This document shows, piece after piece, positions 56,331 through 64,000 of a stretch of DNA of 64,000 bases. Each line of letters opens with the position of its first letter. Positions within the stretch are counted from its first letter, which is position 1. The DNA comes from Coniferiporia sulphurascens (Eukaryota; Basidiomycota; Agaricomycetes; Hymenochaetales; Hymenochaetaceae). The notes beneath the pieces were generated by a model. The model was given only the letters and a program-made list of their open reading frames with translations, was not told the origin of the DNA and searched no databases. The position numbers were made by a program, and so were the translations under genes. The stretch spans positions 496,001 through 560,000 of the forward strand of contig NBBA01000005.1 of assembly GCA_002794785.1 (NCBI GenBank), in the 5' to 3' direction.

Positions 56331-57126
56331 ATCACGAATCCGAGCTGCATCCCCTGCACCCTGTTTGCCACAGCATGATCAAAAGAGTCCGTCCACATCA
56401 GAAAAGGGAGATCTTACCGCAGTGCACACATTCAACAATAGTTCCTGCTTTGACCTGAGCTTTGGGTACGCGGCAGACGCATGTAGAACCTTGATAATTC
56501 ATGTCCTGAAGATACTACTATAAGCAAGCCGCCGAAGCATAAACAATTAGAAGACTAACCCGAGTTTGGATGCATCGTACGCAACACAGTTTCTCGTAAC
56601 CAGCTTTCTTCCACTTTGCAATCAGGCTGGACGAGTGGAAACGGATGATTAGTGGTGTGGTCTGAGGTCCCGTTCTGAGGTCCAACGACGCAAATAGCCA
56701 CAGCCACGTACCTCGTATCTGCGTATCCCTGTTTCAACAACCAGTCGTACAGCTCTTTGCTGATCGTCTCGCGCTTGTAGTAGAGCTCGTAGATGTACCG
56801 CGAGCGCGCGTGGCTGATACGCATGATTGGCCATAGCGACTCGGTTTTGCGTTTGCCTTCGTGGGACTCGTTCTCTGCATCACGCATCTTCTTTGCATAG
56901 TCGTCGAGTATCTGTGCAGAAGTGAAGTTTATGAGATGCGTTGCCTCTACTACAATAGAGCTGAGACCGAGCGATGATAAACGAGGCCCAAAGGGCCAAA
57001 GAGATAATCATTATACGTCCAGAAGGGCGTGTACAGAACGAACGGGAGGAGACGGCCGCGTACCTCTTCAATGTCCTCAAAGCCTTCGGGGGGCGGTTTC
57101 GTCCTGGTAGTCTTGATTTTCGGCAT
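56331..57126 (-). CDS. BUD31: Pre-mRNA splicing factor BUD31 (G10)
   Basis: BUD31 is a small, highly conserved zinc-binding component of the activated spliceosome. ATG 57126-57124 starts [21 protein letters not shown] 150-nt intron leads to [20 protein letters not shown] and [20 protein letters not shown]. Then follow [17 protein letters not shown], a 90-nt intron, [20 protein letters not shown], and the cysteine-rich end [26 protein letters not shown]. The cysteines (CCVRC, CVC, CVHCGCRGC) form the three-zinc cluster seen in the family. The last exon joins CACTGCG to GGTGCAGG across a short intron, giving [11 protein letters not shown] and TGA at 56333-56331. The product is close to 148 residues, the usual length. 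Five exons are a lot for so small a gene, but match the intron-rich style of this genome. Confidence 0.97.
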
Positions 57127-58328
57127 TGCTCCTAGACTCTATCAGACCTCAATAAACGGCGACCGGCGTGCTCGGTGGAGGACGGAAGGAGCGATGTAAG
57201 TTCAGAGATCCCAACCTATACGCCAGCTTGTGCTTTGGCCCGCCTGCGCACTGCACGTGGACCCTCAATATGGAAGGAGGCGGTGCCGAACACTTTCCTC
57301 GGCCCTCCATCACTTGCGTCAAGTCCTACCGTAGGACGAATTACTTCGGCGCTGTGCTGCTTCAGGTTGTACCGACTTCAAGTTGGACTGATTTGCACTA
57401 TTCAATCCGGCGTCTGGCCGAACAACGGTGTCCCTACAGAGAAGCTTTTGCGTACTGGTTAGCTTTGCACTTACCAGGCCGACGACTGTTGTAAACGTTG
57501 AAGGCCCTCATCAAGTATCAAAAATCAATGACTACAAGATCAGCTTTGGACCTCCGACAATTTGTAACAAGTGTCTGGTCGCCCACGAGATTTGTTGCGA
57601 TTACTGTACCCTCAAGTGCATCTGGTAGTGGCTAGTCTGTGCACCCTGATTTCGAATTGACCTTCCGTCCGTGCTCGCTATCCTCATGTCCAACGCGTGT
57701 CTATGAACGAAAAAACCTCCTCTAAACGAGCTGTGTAATCTACTGAACTATTGGCCGTGCTGTGCCTCTTTCCTGGCCCATGCACTCACATTTTTGGACA
57801 TTTGGGCCAAAGCACATCATGAACAATCGGCCAAGAAAGACAATGTGACGTCACGCGTCACATTTGCTGTGAGTTGTGCTGAGGCCCATATTTCTTTCCC
57901 CTGCAGATTTTTTCACTGCAGCTACCTTGCTTCCCAACATGCGGATCACCTTCTAATATTCTTCGCCGCAGCTTGTGGAACAGTTTGAGTGACCGTGTCC
58001 CGGGATCCTAACACTTGTGCATCGCTTTCTGGCGCAGCACCTGCGTCTCCTTCCAATGGACGAAACGTTTAAAAAGCGTCAGCTTGTACTGGGCCTCCCC
58101 CATCACGCTGGTGCACTCCAAGCGACTGCGAGCGCGCTACAACATATTAAATCACTTCGCTTCCTCCATTAATTGTCGTCCTCATTCTCTTACAACTCGC
58201 CTACCGCCTACTCGACTATATACGGATGCCCAGAAAAAGCAACCAGACTCAGTACGATGGCATGGTTCGTGTACCTCAAAAGTCTGGTGACGATCAACAT
58301 GCTAACCGGCGCTTTTCTATATATATAG
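57127..58328. other. Divergent intergenic region
   Basis: About 1.2 kb between BUD31 and the next plus-strand gene. A perfect ATF/CREB palindrome TGACGTCA lies at 57846-57853, followed directly by CGCGTCAC. The end of the region (58200-58328) could be an upstream exon of the next gene: an open stretch ends at a GTGACG donor near 58290 and ATATATATAG precedes its ATG. I see no other gene. Confidence 0.45.
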
Positions 58329-59009
58329 ATGTCCGTTTTTAAGCAGAGTCCAATTCGCAGCGAATCGCAGCGTCGCCAGCGTCATTCCGCAAATCCCCCC
58401 GCTCGCGTAGCAGATTCTTCCTTACCGCATGATCCCCGCTCGCATACTCCTCGCGTACCGACCACTCCTGTCGGGGTTGCATCGCTTCCTATGGTTATTC
58501 CGAACGAGATATCATTGGCATCATACCCTGGCGACATTTCACACACCTCGCCTCACGGCTGGGGGGAATCCCCGTTATCCTACTCTGACATGAGCTCCCT
58601 TCCTGCGGCCGGGGCGTATTATGCGGACCCAATGTACTCTATGCAGGCCTTAAATGTCTCGCCGATATCAACCTCCTCGCTGCCGTTAGGCGGTTCGTGT
58701 CAGTTGCCCGAGACGAAGCGATGGATGTTGCAGATGTCTTATAACGGGCAAGGACAAAGAACCTATCTTCCGGCGGAAAGATTTCAGTTCCCCCAAACGC
58801 GCTGTCGGTGTGGGGCACTTATCCGGTTCATACACCTCCCGACCTTGACCATCGTCAACGACTGGCAGCCCGGCGTCAATGTACTCTGGAACTTCCGAGG
58901 GAACGGGCTGAATAAATGGATAGAAGGCCCACCTCAGGACAACTGCACCTCCCAAGTCGAATGCCCGGTATGCCGTGTACACCTCTGCCTGTATGGGCCA
59001 TCCAGCTAG
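58329..59009 (+). CDS. Hypothetical protein with Cys-rich C-terminus
   Basis: I do not recognise this protein. From ATG 58329 the frame runs 226 residues without an intron. The first 130 are Ser/Pro/Arg-rich and disordered (SQRRQRHSANPPARVADSS). The last 90 look folded: LPETKRWMLQMSYNGQGQRT, then QTRCRCGALIRFIHLP, DWQPGVNVLWNFRGNGLNKW and CTSQVECPVCRVHLCLYG. The spacing CRC ... C ... CPVC suggests a zinc-binding module, but it fits no zinc-finger family I can name. There is no signal peptide or membrane segment. The ATG directly follows TATATATATAG, which resembles a 3' splice site, so upstream exons are possible. Confidence 0.55.
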   Translation: MSVFKQSPIRSESQRRQRHSANPPARVADSSLPHDPRSHTPRVPTTPVGVASLPMVIPNEISLASYPGDISHTSPHGWGESPLSYSDMSSLPAAGAYYADPMYSMQALNVSPISTSSLPLGGSCQLPETKRWMLQMSYNGQGQRTYLPAERFQFPQTRCRCGALIRFIHLPTLTIVNDWQPGVNVLWNFRGNGLNKWIEGPPQDNCTSQVECPVCRVHLCLYGPSS

Positions 59010-59435
59010 TTGTCTGTCACAACCACTGTTCCCTAGGAGCCTTACGCGGGACATCTTCGTATTCTTAAGGCCCACTTTTTTTTCTCCTTTCCTTCCTCGA
59101 ACGCCTAGGTCGTTCCTTTTTTTAATCTGCGACTCAGGATATTTAATAAACCTTCTGTAATGTCGCGTTTTCACTTTCGAGTCGATACCGCTATGCGGTA
59201 ATCCCTAATCCACCACTCCTTCGCGCTCAGAGTGATTTATTATATATTATTTATTACTTCGATTTCTGTCCCGTATATCCCTTCAGTATCTGCTCTTTGC
59301 AAATAATACTATTTATTTATTCACCGCCACACAACCGTGCTTAGTCATCATCGAGTCTTCGAAATCTTGTCTAAACTGGGATTCTTCTATAACCACGCCA
59401 AAGCCAGTGACCTACGACCAGGTCAAAGACCAACA
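59010..59435. other. Short intergenic region
   Basis: About 430 bases between the Cys-rich protein and NDUFA1, both on the plus strand. The sequence is T-rich with TTTATTTATT and TATATATTATTTATTA, probably the 3' UTR of the former and the promoter of the latter. No open frame of interest. Confidence 0.5.
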
Positions 59436-59912
59436 ATGCCTCTTCCATGGGAGGCGACCATCCCCTTTGGTAAGAGCGCTCATTTCCATAGACATAGGGG
59501 GAATCGCTGAGCCTAGCCTTTGTTAGTCCTTTTGACGGGCATGTTCGCTGCGGCGGGGACGCTGCTGAACGTGTCCCAGCGCGCGCAGAACCAAGGAAAG
59601 GTCAGTCCACCCAACCTCTCGCGGATGTCCTGCAGGCGTCTCTGCTTGTGCGACTTTTCGGGGCTGACGAGTGTGTGTACTTTAGCCCCCGAGATATAAG
59701 ATCGACGAATGGGACGAGATGATGATGGAGCGCGACAGGCGGCTTACGGGACATATGAGAGGCCAGCAGGTCCGTGTTCATTTTTACTATCGCTGGACTT
59801 GTCGTTTCTTATTTCTCATTTACGATGGCCCGTTTTGCGTGCTTAGACGGACCCATCGGCCCCAGAGGGATTCGCAACTAATAGCACTTGGTTCACCGAA
59901 AAGACGCAATGA
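59436..59912 (+). CDS. NDUFA1: NADH dehydrogenase (complex I) subunit NDUFA1/MWFE
   Basis: This is the small MWFE accessory subunit of mitochondrial complex I, with one membrane helix and an intermembrane-space tail. Four exons give 85 residues. The start MPLPWEATIPFVLLTGMFAA forms the membrane segment (about residues 8-26), then NVSQRAQNQGK, and the conserved motif PPRYKIDEWDEMMMERDRRL plus TGHMRGQQTDPSAPEGF. The DxWDExMMERDRRLTG block is diagnostic for the family. Introns lie at 59472-59526, around 59600-59684 and around 59770-59846, with standard GT...AG ends; the first begins GTAAGA. The stop TGA is at 59910-59912. The subunit is needed for assembly and activity of the enzyme in other organisms. 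Its neighbours include another complex I subunit and an assembly factor. Confidence 0.93.
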
Positions 59913-60035
59913 AGCGCTCATGGCGTCCCCGTCCCCCAAGTTCCGGCCTATTCGTCGTGTCTGGAGTGTTCTCAGGTCGCACGGTATGGGTACCAGTGCA
60001 TGTTGCATACGTCTAATAGGCAATGGAAAAATACA

Positions 60036-61575
60036 TCATGAACTAGTTTCCTCCCGAATCCAATTCCACATTTCCTGTATCCGTCGTAAATTCGACCCAG
60101 CTTCGCGACAAGCGTTCTCTTCTAAATCACCGATAAACCCGTACTTGAGGCCCTGTATCCGCTTATCCAGTGCTTCGAGTGCGTCCGACTCGAATCCCGG
60201 ACAGTGGATCTTGCACGAGAGAATGATCCCGTGCTTCGACGTTATCTCCGCCGTCTGTTTGCGAAGGTTCAGTTGAAAGTCATAAGCGATAGTGCGGAAT
60301 GCACCCACAGCTTCTCCCCATTCAAATCTTTCGGACACGGAATATGTGAATTCCGGAGTCTGGCCATACAACCAATCCCAGCCCTGTGAATAGTTGAGCA
60401 TCTAATAGTACGGGTAAGCTGGCGACCCAAGTACCTTCAACTCCGCCATTCCATTGCGAATCGCCGGAACCGCAAGGCTTACTTCGTCTTCTTCGACAAC
60501 CTCTGCCTACACAATAGCAAAGTGAGCGATGAGAGAGAGATTATAGAAAGCAACCGACTTACCTCCTCCCGAATGCCGTATTCATCCCGGAACGACTGAA
60601 TAACGGCATCCACAAAGTCTTCGTGCGTAACCCTCGGATTAAGCTGACGGAGATTTTGTACGGGCGAGCGCACCGAGGCAACACCTTTTGTGATCATAGT
60701 TTCCTGTTACGAGTCTCATAAGCACTTGCTAAATTTAAAAAAAAGCACCAAAAATTGGCCTACTTTCGTCGTGTGCAGTAAATCGCCGAGCGAGTCTAAC
60801 TCCGTAGAAATAAGCATAGTGCCGTGGTGATAAGCCCTATTATTCACGATCTTGTATGCCGAGCCAGAAACGTGTAGTACGGACATAATGTCAGTATAGC
60901 AGCGGGACGGAACATAAAGGCTGGTGCTCATCTTGTAGCCGCCCGCACAGACATCGTTCCGCTCGTTGACATCAGCGTCGATACCCAGCGCTCGCACAGC
61001 GCGCACGACGACCTTCGCTGTTTCGTTTCGATCAAACGCAGAGCGCGGGAGATGGAGTGAGTAGTTCGTGTTGCCAAGGTCCTTTGAGAGTTAAAGTTAA
61101 ACAATTTTCCTTCAGAAATGCTGTTCCCTTCTCCATCTTCGAGAAAGAAGGATTGCGTTGGTAACGTACATGGTAGACTGTGCCCCCGCCACTTCGCCTC
61201 CGAATGAACGGGACGGCCTGCACGGATGCAAGCTGCAAGTTGACCTCCTTCCATGGGTTCTGGTTCCGTCCTATGACAACGCATGGATCATCACGGTACA
61301 GCAGCAGCAGTGGCTCTTGATGGGGTTTGTTCCTGAAAAGCCTTCTCAGAAGGAGAAGAAACCCAGCCCTCAGTAAGGCAGATTCACGATTTCGGAATCG
61401 AACACACGGACCAGTCCTCCAAAGACAGATTGAAGTACGGGTTTGTCGAGTTTGAGACGTACACAGAATGCTGTGGGCTAAGGTGCTCTCTACGTGCTGA
61501 ATAGAATCGTCGAAAGGGCGGAACTTTGATACAGCGTCTCAGCAAAGGATCATGGCGGGAAAATCTAAGCTTCAT
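60036..61575 (-). CDS. AIM22: Lipoate-protein ligase A family (LplA/Aim22), mitochondrial
   Basis: This enzyme transfers a lipoyl group to lipoyl domains of mitochondrial 2-oxoacid dehydrogenases and the glycine cleavage H protein. ATG 61575 opens an Arg-rich presequence (MKLRFSRHDPLLRRC). The BPL/LPL domain follows: YVSNSTNPYFNLSLEDW, an intron, EPLLLLYRDDPCVVIGRNQN, PWKEVN, and the lipoyl-AMP loop FIRRRSGGGTVYH. After another intron come DLGNTNYSLHLPRSAFDRNE and RNDVCAGGYK, where GGYK should run straight into VSGSAYKIVNNRAYHHGTML. Instead 60 extra in-frame bases separate them (60931-60872); these are best read as an AT-AC intron. Then GVASVRSPVQNL, two introns, and the C-terminal domain YGQTPEFTYSVSERFEWG, ending at 60036. 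The GRNQNPW, RRSGGG and VSGSAYK motifs are intact. It could also act as an octanoyl/lipoyl transferase, as yeast homologues do not fully separate these roles. Confidence 0.9.
60872..60931 (-). other. Candidate U2-type AT-AC intron in the lipoate ligase gene
   Basis: These 60 bases (20 codons, no stop) sit between GGYK and VSGSAYK, two halves of a motif that is contiguous in bacterial LplA. On the coding strand they begin ATGAGC directly after AAG and end CTACAC directly before GTTTCT. A CTGAC branch-site sequence (60894-60890) lies with its A about 19 bases before the end. ATGAGC is a normal GTGAGC donor with only the first G changed to A, and the 3' end is AC instead of AG. No GT-AG or GC-AG pair removes the insert cleanly. 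If not spliced, it would put 20 residues (MSTSLYVPSRCYTDIMSVLH) into the active-site loop. Confidence 0.55.
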
Positions 61576-61828
61576 CTCGGACGCGTCTAACACGCGGCTC
61601 GTCACCTCACTCAGTCGGGCCAAAGCAGGCTGGCAACTTTCCTACGTACAAAAAACACACTCGCAAAAGTAAATGTTGGGACAAAACAACGGCACGCCAG
61701 GCGAAAAAAAAAGCGCCGACTGTAGCCGCCAAAGCACTCCTATAGCGCGTAGCTCGGTGTTTCCGGTTAAGAGTTCCTAGCAACATCTATTCCACATAGC
61801 CGTGAATGTAACTATGTAGCAATGCCAT
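61576..61828. other. Short intergenic region
   Basis: About 250 bases between the lipoate ligase start and the NDUFA8 stop, both on the minus strand. It holds an A-rich run (GAAAAAAAAAGCGCC) near 61700 and no gene. Confidence 0.5.
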
Positions 61829-62638
61829 CTACTTCTGGATTGCCTTGAAGATAGGTTTCTCCACGAGGTGGATAGGCGTCTTCCCCTCTGGCGTGTTAGG
61901 GATGGTCTTGGTGAGACCCTGTAAACAAAGTAACGGCCGACTCAGCCCGGTCGGCCAATGCTTGGAAGCCAACGATCACGGCACGCACCAGCTTCTCGAA
62001 CATGCACTTGTTAAGAGTGCGCTCAGGTTTCCGACAGAGATAGTACTCCTGTTGTAACAATAGTTGTGAGTGAGCAAGCCGGAAAGGCCCAGGAACGATT
62101 TTGAAAACAACTAGGTGATGACAGTACCTGATTGTTCTTCTCCAAACAGTCCCAATGTGAGTCGAACTCTTTCAAACAGTTCTCCCTCATCTTCGTGATG
62201 CTAGATGATACACGAGAAGTTATCAGCCCATACACTGACGAAGACAAGGGTTGGTTGATAGTTGAGGAATAGGGTACTCACAGGTCGGCGGCGCATCGCG
62301 TCACCCGACGGCCTTCTTTCAGACAATGGCCTGGGTCTCTGCTTTCGGCCTTGCAGAGCATGAAATCATCTTTGAACGAGAACAAGCAGAACAAAAAAGG
62401 ACAAAAGGCGACAATGATAATGACGAGCGAGTCATCTCGGTCAGACCAACTGCCCGCAGCTAATTCGACTTGACGCACCATTGTAGTCCTTGCAGTAAGC
62501 CCCAAGGAAAAAGGCTGCACTCTTGAGCGGCGCACTGGTTGTGCCGAGCTCAGCGACCCGCGGAACACTCTCTGGCATCGGCGTCGGGTCATAGTAAGGC
62601 TTCTGCGACGCGCCTGGGTCTTGCAGAGGGCTCGCCAT
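61829..62638 (-). CDS. NDUFA8: NADH dehydrogenase (complex I) subunit NDUFA8 (CHCH)
   Basis: This twin CHCH-domain accessory subunit sits on the intermembrane-space face of complex I and is imported and oxidised by Mia40. ATG 62638 starts a Pro-rich leader, then the conserved GTTSAPLKSAAFFLGAYCKD. After an intron of about 120 nt comes YNDDFMLCKAESRDPGHCLK with EGRRVTRCAADL. The next exon is ITKMRENCLKEFDSHWDCLE KNNQ, then EYYLCRKPERTLNKCMFEKL, and the last is GLTKTIPNTPEGKTPIHLVE ending AIQK. Two Cx9C pairs (CKAESRDPGHC and the matching helix; CLKEFDSHWDC; CRKPERTLNKC) are visible. The stop TAG is at 61831-61829. All five exons join in frame with standard borders. The protein matches the family over its whole length and seems functional. 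Confidence 0.95.
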
Positions 62639-62796
62639 CGTGCGTGCGCTCGTCGAGGACGGGTGTGGTAATTACGAGTGTGGTTGTTTGGGCTCGGCCT
62701 TTCCCGAGCGCAAAGGTTTCCCATTTCTCACGCCTGTTTCGCGTCGCACGCTGAGGCGGCGCCAATTGAGCAGCACTTGTTCCGAGTGCCTTCGCT
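62639..62796. promoter_or_regulatory. Divergent promoter NDUFA8 / ubiquitin-like gene
   Basis: Only 158 bases separate two divergent start codons, so both genes must be read from this stretch. It is GC-rich at the left and contains no obvious TATA box. Confidence 0.5.
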
Positions 62797-63350
62797 ATGG
62801 TGCGCCTCATCTTACACTGTCACGAATCGTACCACTAAAAGGCCCGTAGCTCTCAAAAGTACAATATAAAACACTTCCGATTCTGCTCAGGTCACACAAG
62901 CTCAGCATTTTTCTCGATGCACCACCGGGCAAGACAGTCGCAGAACTCAAGCAAGACGCGCTGTCCGCGCTGACGTCGCGTGTCGTCAATGCCGGTAATG
63001 AGACAGACGTTCCAGAAGTATGCAGCGTCGCGGATTTTGAGCTTTGTCGTGAGATAAAGGAGAGACGGGTGCCGACTGGGAAGTTTGAGACGCTTGATGG
63101 GGCCGCGCTCGTGAAGGATGTCGCGTCTGCGTATGAAGTCTTAATTGTGCGCTTTAGAGGAGAAAACGGTGCGGTTTTTCGCTGCCGTGCTTGACGTTCC
63201 TGATGATTCTTTTTGGCGCTAACTTGACCTTTTGTAGGGAGGCTCATGCCTGCAGAATATACGCCTCCTCCGATCTCTGCTGACGATGACGACGAACCTG
63301 AACCTGAACCGAGCTCGAGCAAGGGAAAACGCAAAGCTTATCCGCAGTGA
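62797..63350 (+). CDS. Small ubiquitin-like-fold protein of unknown function
   Basis: Three exons encode about 140 residues. ATG 62797 gives MVRLILHCHES; the phase-2 intron 62829-62890 joins it to SHKLSIFLDAPPGKTVAELK, then QDALSALTSRV. The pattern of a beta strand, a PPGKTVAELK turn and an amphipathic helix is that of a ubiquitin-like beta-grasp start. The middle region (EVCSVADFELCREIKERR, FETLDGAALVKDVASAYEVL, IVRFRG) would complete the fold. A second intron follows GENG. The end is Pro-rich then acidic and basic (ISADDDDEPEPEPSSSKGKR), with TGA at 63348-63350. There is no C-terminal Gly-Gly, so it is probably not a conjugated modifier. I cannot name the family. It shares a promoter region with NDUFA8. 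Confidence 0.6.
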
Positions 63351-63561
63351 ACCAATTGTCAAGACCTGAGATTAGAATCTCGGGCCTGAAATGTGCTGAA
63401 TGTTAGATACTGAGCGGATACATGTCATGTCCGGTGACGCAGCGGGTGTTGCAGTGTCGTGTATTATACATATTCTGTTCTGGAGACACAAAAAGGCGAG
63501 GAGGGTAGTAAATTAGATTGACGCTAGCGTATCTTACTTCTTAGGAACGGAACTTGAAATA
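63351..63561. other. Short convergent gap
   Basis: About 210 bases between the stops of the ubiquitin-like gene and the NDUFAF3-like gene. It looks like opposed 3' UTRs and holds nothing else. Confidence 0.6.
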
Positions 63562-64000
63562 TTAGCCAGATTGCGTCGGTTTCCATGACCGATGAGTTGT
63601 AGGAAGGAGTGCAGCAGCAACACGTCTACCTTCCTCCGTAAGAAGGTTGTAAGTTGTACAAGCATTCCACTGGCAAGATAAATAAAGTCTGAGAAACAGC
63701 GTCGACAGTTTCCTAGCGAACAGACACGAACCGTGTCCATAATGTCCAGTTGAATTCCGATGCTGTTAAGGTAAGCCTTAATTGACGGAGGTGGGTGAGA
63801 CACACTCTTCCCGGTTCCTAGGATGAGAATTTCTTGCAGACGCGAAAGTATATGAGCCAACATCTGTGCTAGCCACACGCTCAAGCAAACACGTACCAGG
63901 TTTGGGCACGACGACCTCGAAGAGCTCGAAACGCTCTTTCCCCCAGCCAGCCCACAACTTCTCCGGTACGTCCCAGAGGAACACATGGCCATCCAGAAAA
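63562..64000 (-). CDS. NDUFAF3: Complex I assembly factor NDUFAF3 (DUF498 family), 5' partial
   Basis: NDUFAF3 helps build the early Q-module of mitochondrial complex I. The gene runs off the right edge, so its N-terminus is missing. Visible exons give HVFLWDVPEKLWAGWGKERF and ELFEVVVPKP, an intron near 63895-63832, EILILGTGKSVSHPPPSIKA, YLNSIGIQLDIMDT, another intron, and NACTTYNLLTEEGRRVAAAL LP. LGTG ... PP...AYL...GI..D.MDT.NAC.TYN.L..EGR is the core of the DUF498 (Mth938-like) fold. The final exon ends THRSWKPTQSG, TAA at 63564-63562. The residue before NAC is W here, where the family normally has R; this depends on the exact splice border and may be an error in my join. Confidence 0.88.

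Noticed and set aside
1..64000. CRISPR arrays, insertion sequences, rRNA, prokaryotic operons
   Set aside because: No regularly spaced repeats, terminal inverted repeats with a transposase, or rRNA sequence were seen, and the intron-rich genes show a eukaryotic nuclear genome.

Overview
This window reads as nuclear DNA of a filamentous basidiomycete fungus, probably an Agaricomycete. The coding regions are cut by many short introns (mostly 50-70 nt, GT...AG, with CTGAC/CTAAC-like branch sites). The gene set is fungal: a VelB-type velvet regulator, VTC1, a neurofibromin/Ira RasGAP, an S28 serine peptidase, a Reb1/TTF1-like Myb protein and a long intronless mitochondrial PPR protein. No rRNA, tRNA, CRISPR array, insertion sequence or intact transposon was found. 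The species cannot be named from the sequence.

Layout. 0-8.5 kb: the 3' end of a neurofibromin-like gene (+), a secreted S28 peptidase (-), a small unknown gene (+) and a C-terminal fragment of an EVE-domain (THYN1-like) gene (-) with no visible 5' half. 10.5-17.4 kb: a stomatin/prohibitin-family gene and a three-RRM Nam8/Ngr1-type RNA-binding protein, both +. A 4-kb gene-free stretch follows. 21.4-26.9 kb: a DH-PH RhoGEF with an 824-nt intron. 29-38 kb: VTC1 (-), an unknown gene (-), SWC4 of the SWR1/NuA4 complexes (+), a Reb1-like Myb protein (-) and a coiled-coil RING protein (-). 38.4-43.3 kb: a second, unrelated RhoGEF. 44.8-53.5 kb: an HMG-box transcription factor (+), a 1281-residue PPR protein (+) and a VelB-like velvet protein (-). 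56-64 kb: the splicing factor BUD31 (-), an unknown Cys-rich protein (+), NDUFA1 (+), lipoate-protein ligase (-), NDUFA8 (-), a small ubiquitin-like protein (+) and the complex I assembly factor NDUFAF3 (-, cut by the right edge).

How the genes relate. Most are unrelated housekeeping and regulatory genes, but the last 5 kb is enriched for mitochondrial function: two structural subunits of respiratory complex I, one complex I assembly factor and the lipoylation enzyme. The two RhoGEFs and the RasGAP all act on small GTPases. SWC4, the Reb1-like protein, the velvet protein and the HMG protein act in chromatin and transcription.

The most unusual observation is a 60-nt in-frame stretch that begins AT and ends AC inside the active-site motif of the lipoate ligase. 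It looks like a U2-type AT-AC intron. All exon boundaries here are read by eye from splice signals and conserved protein frames; no alignment or transcript data were available.
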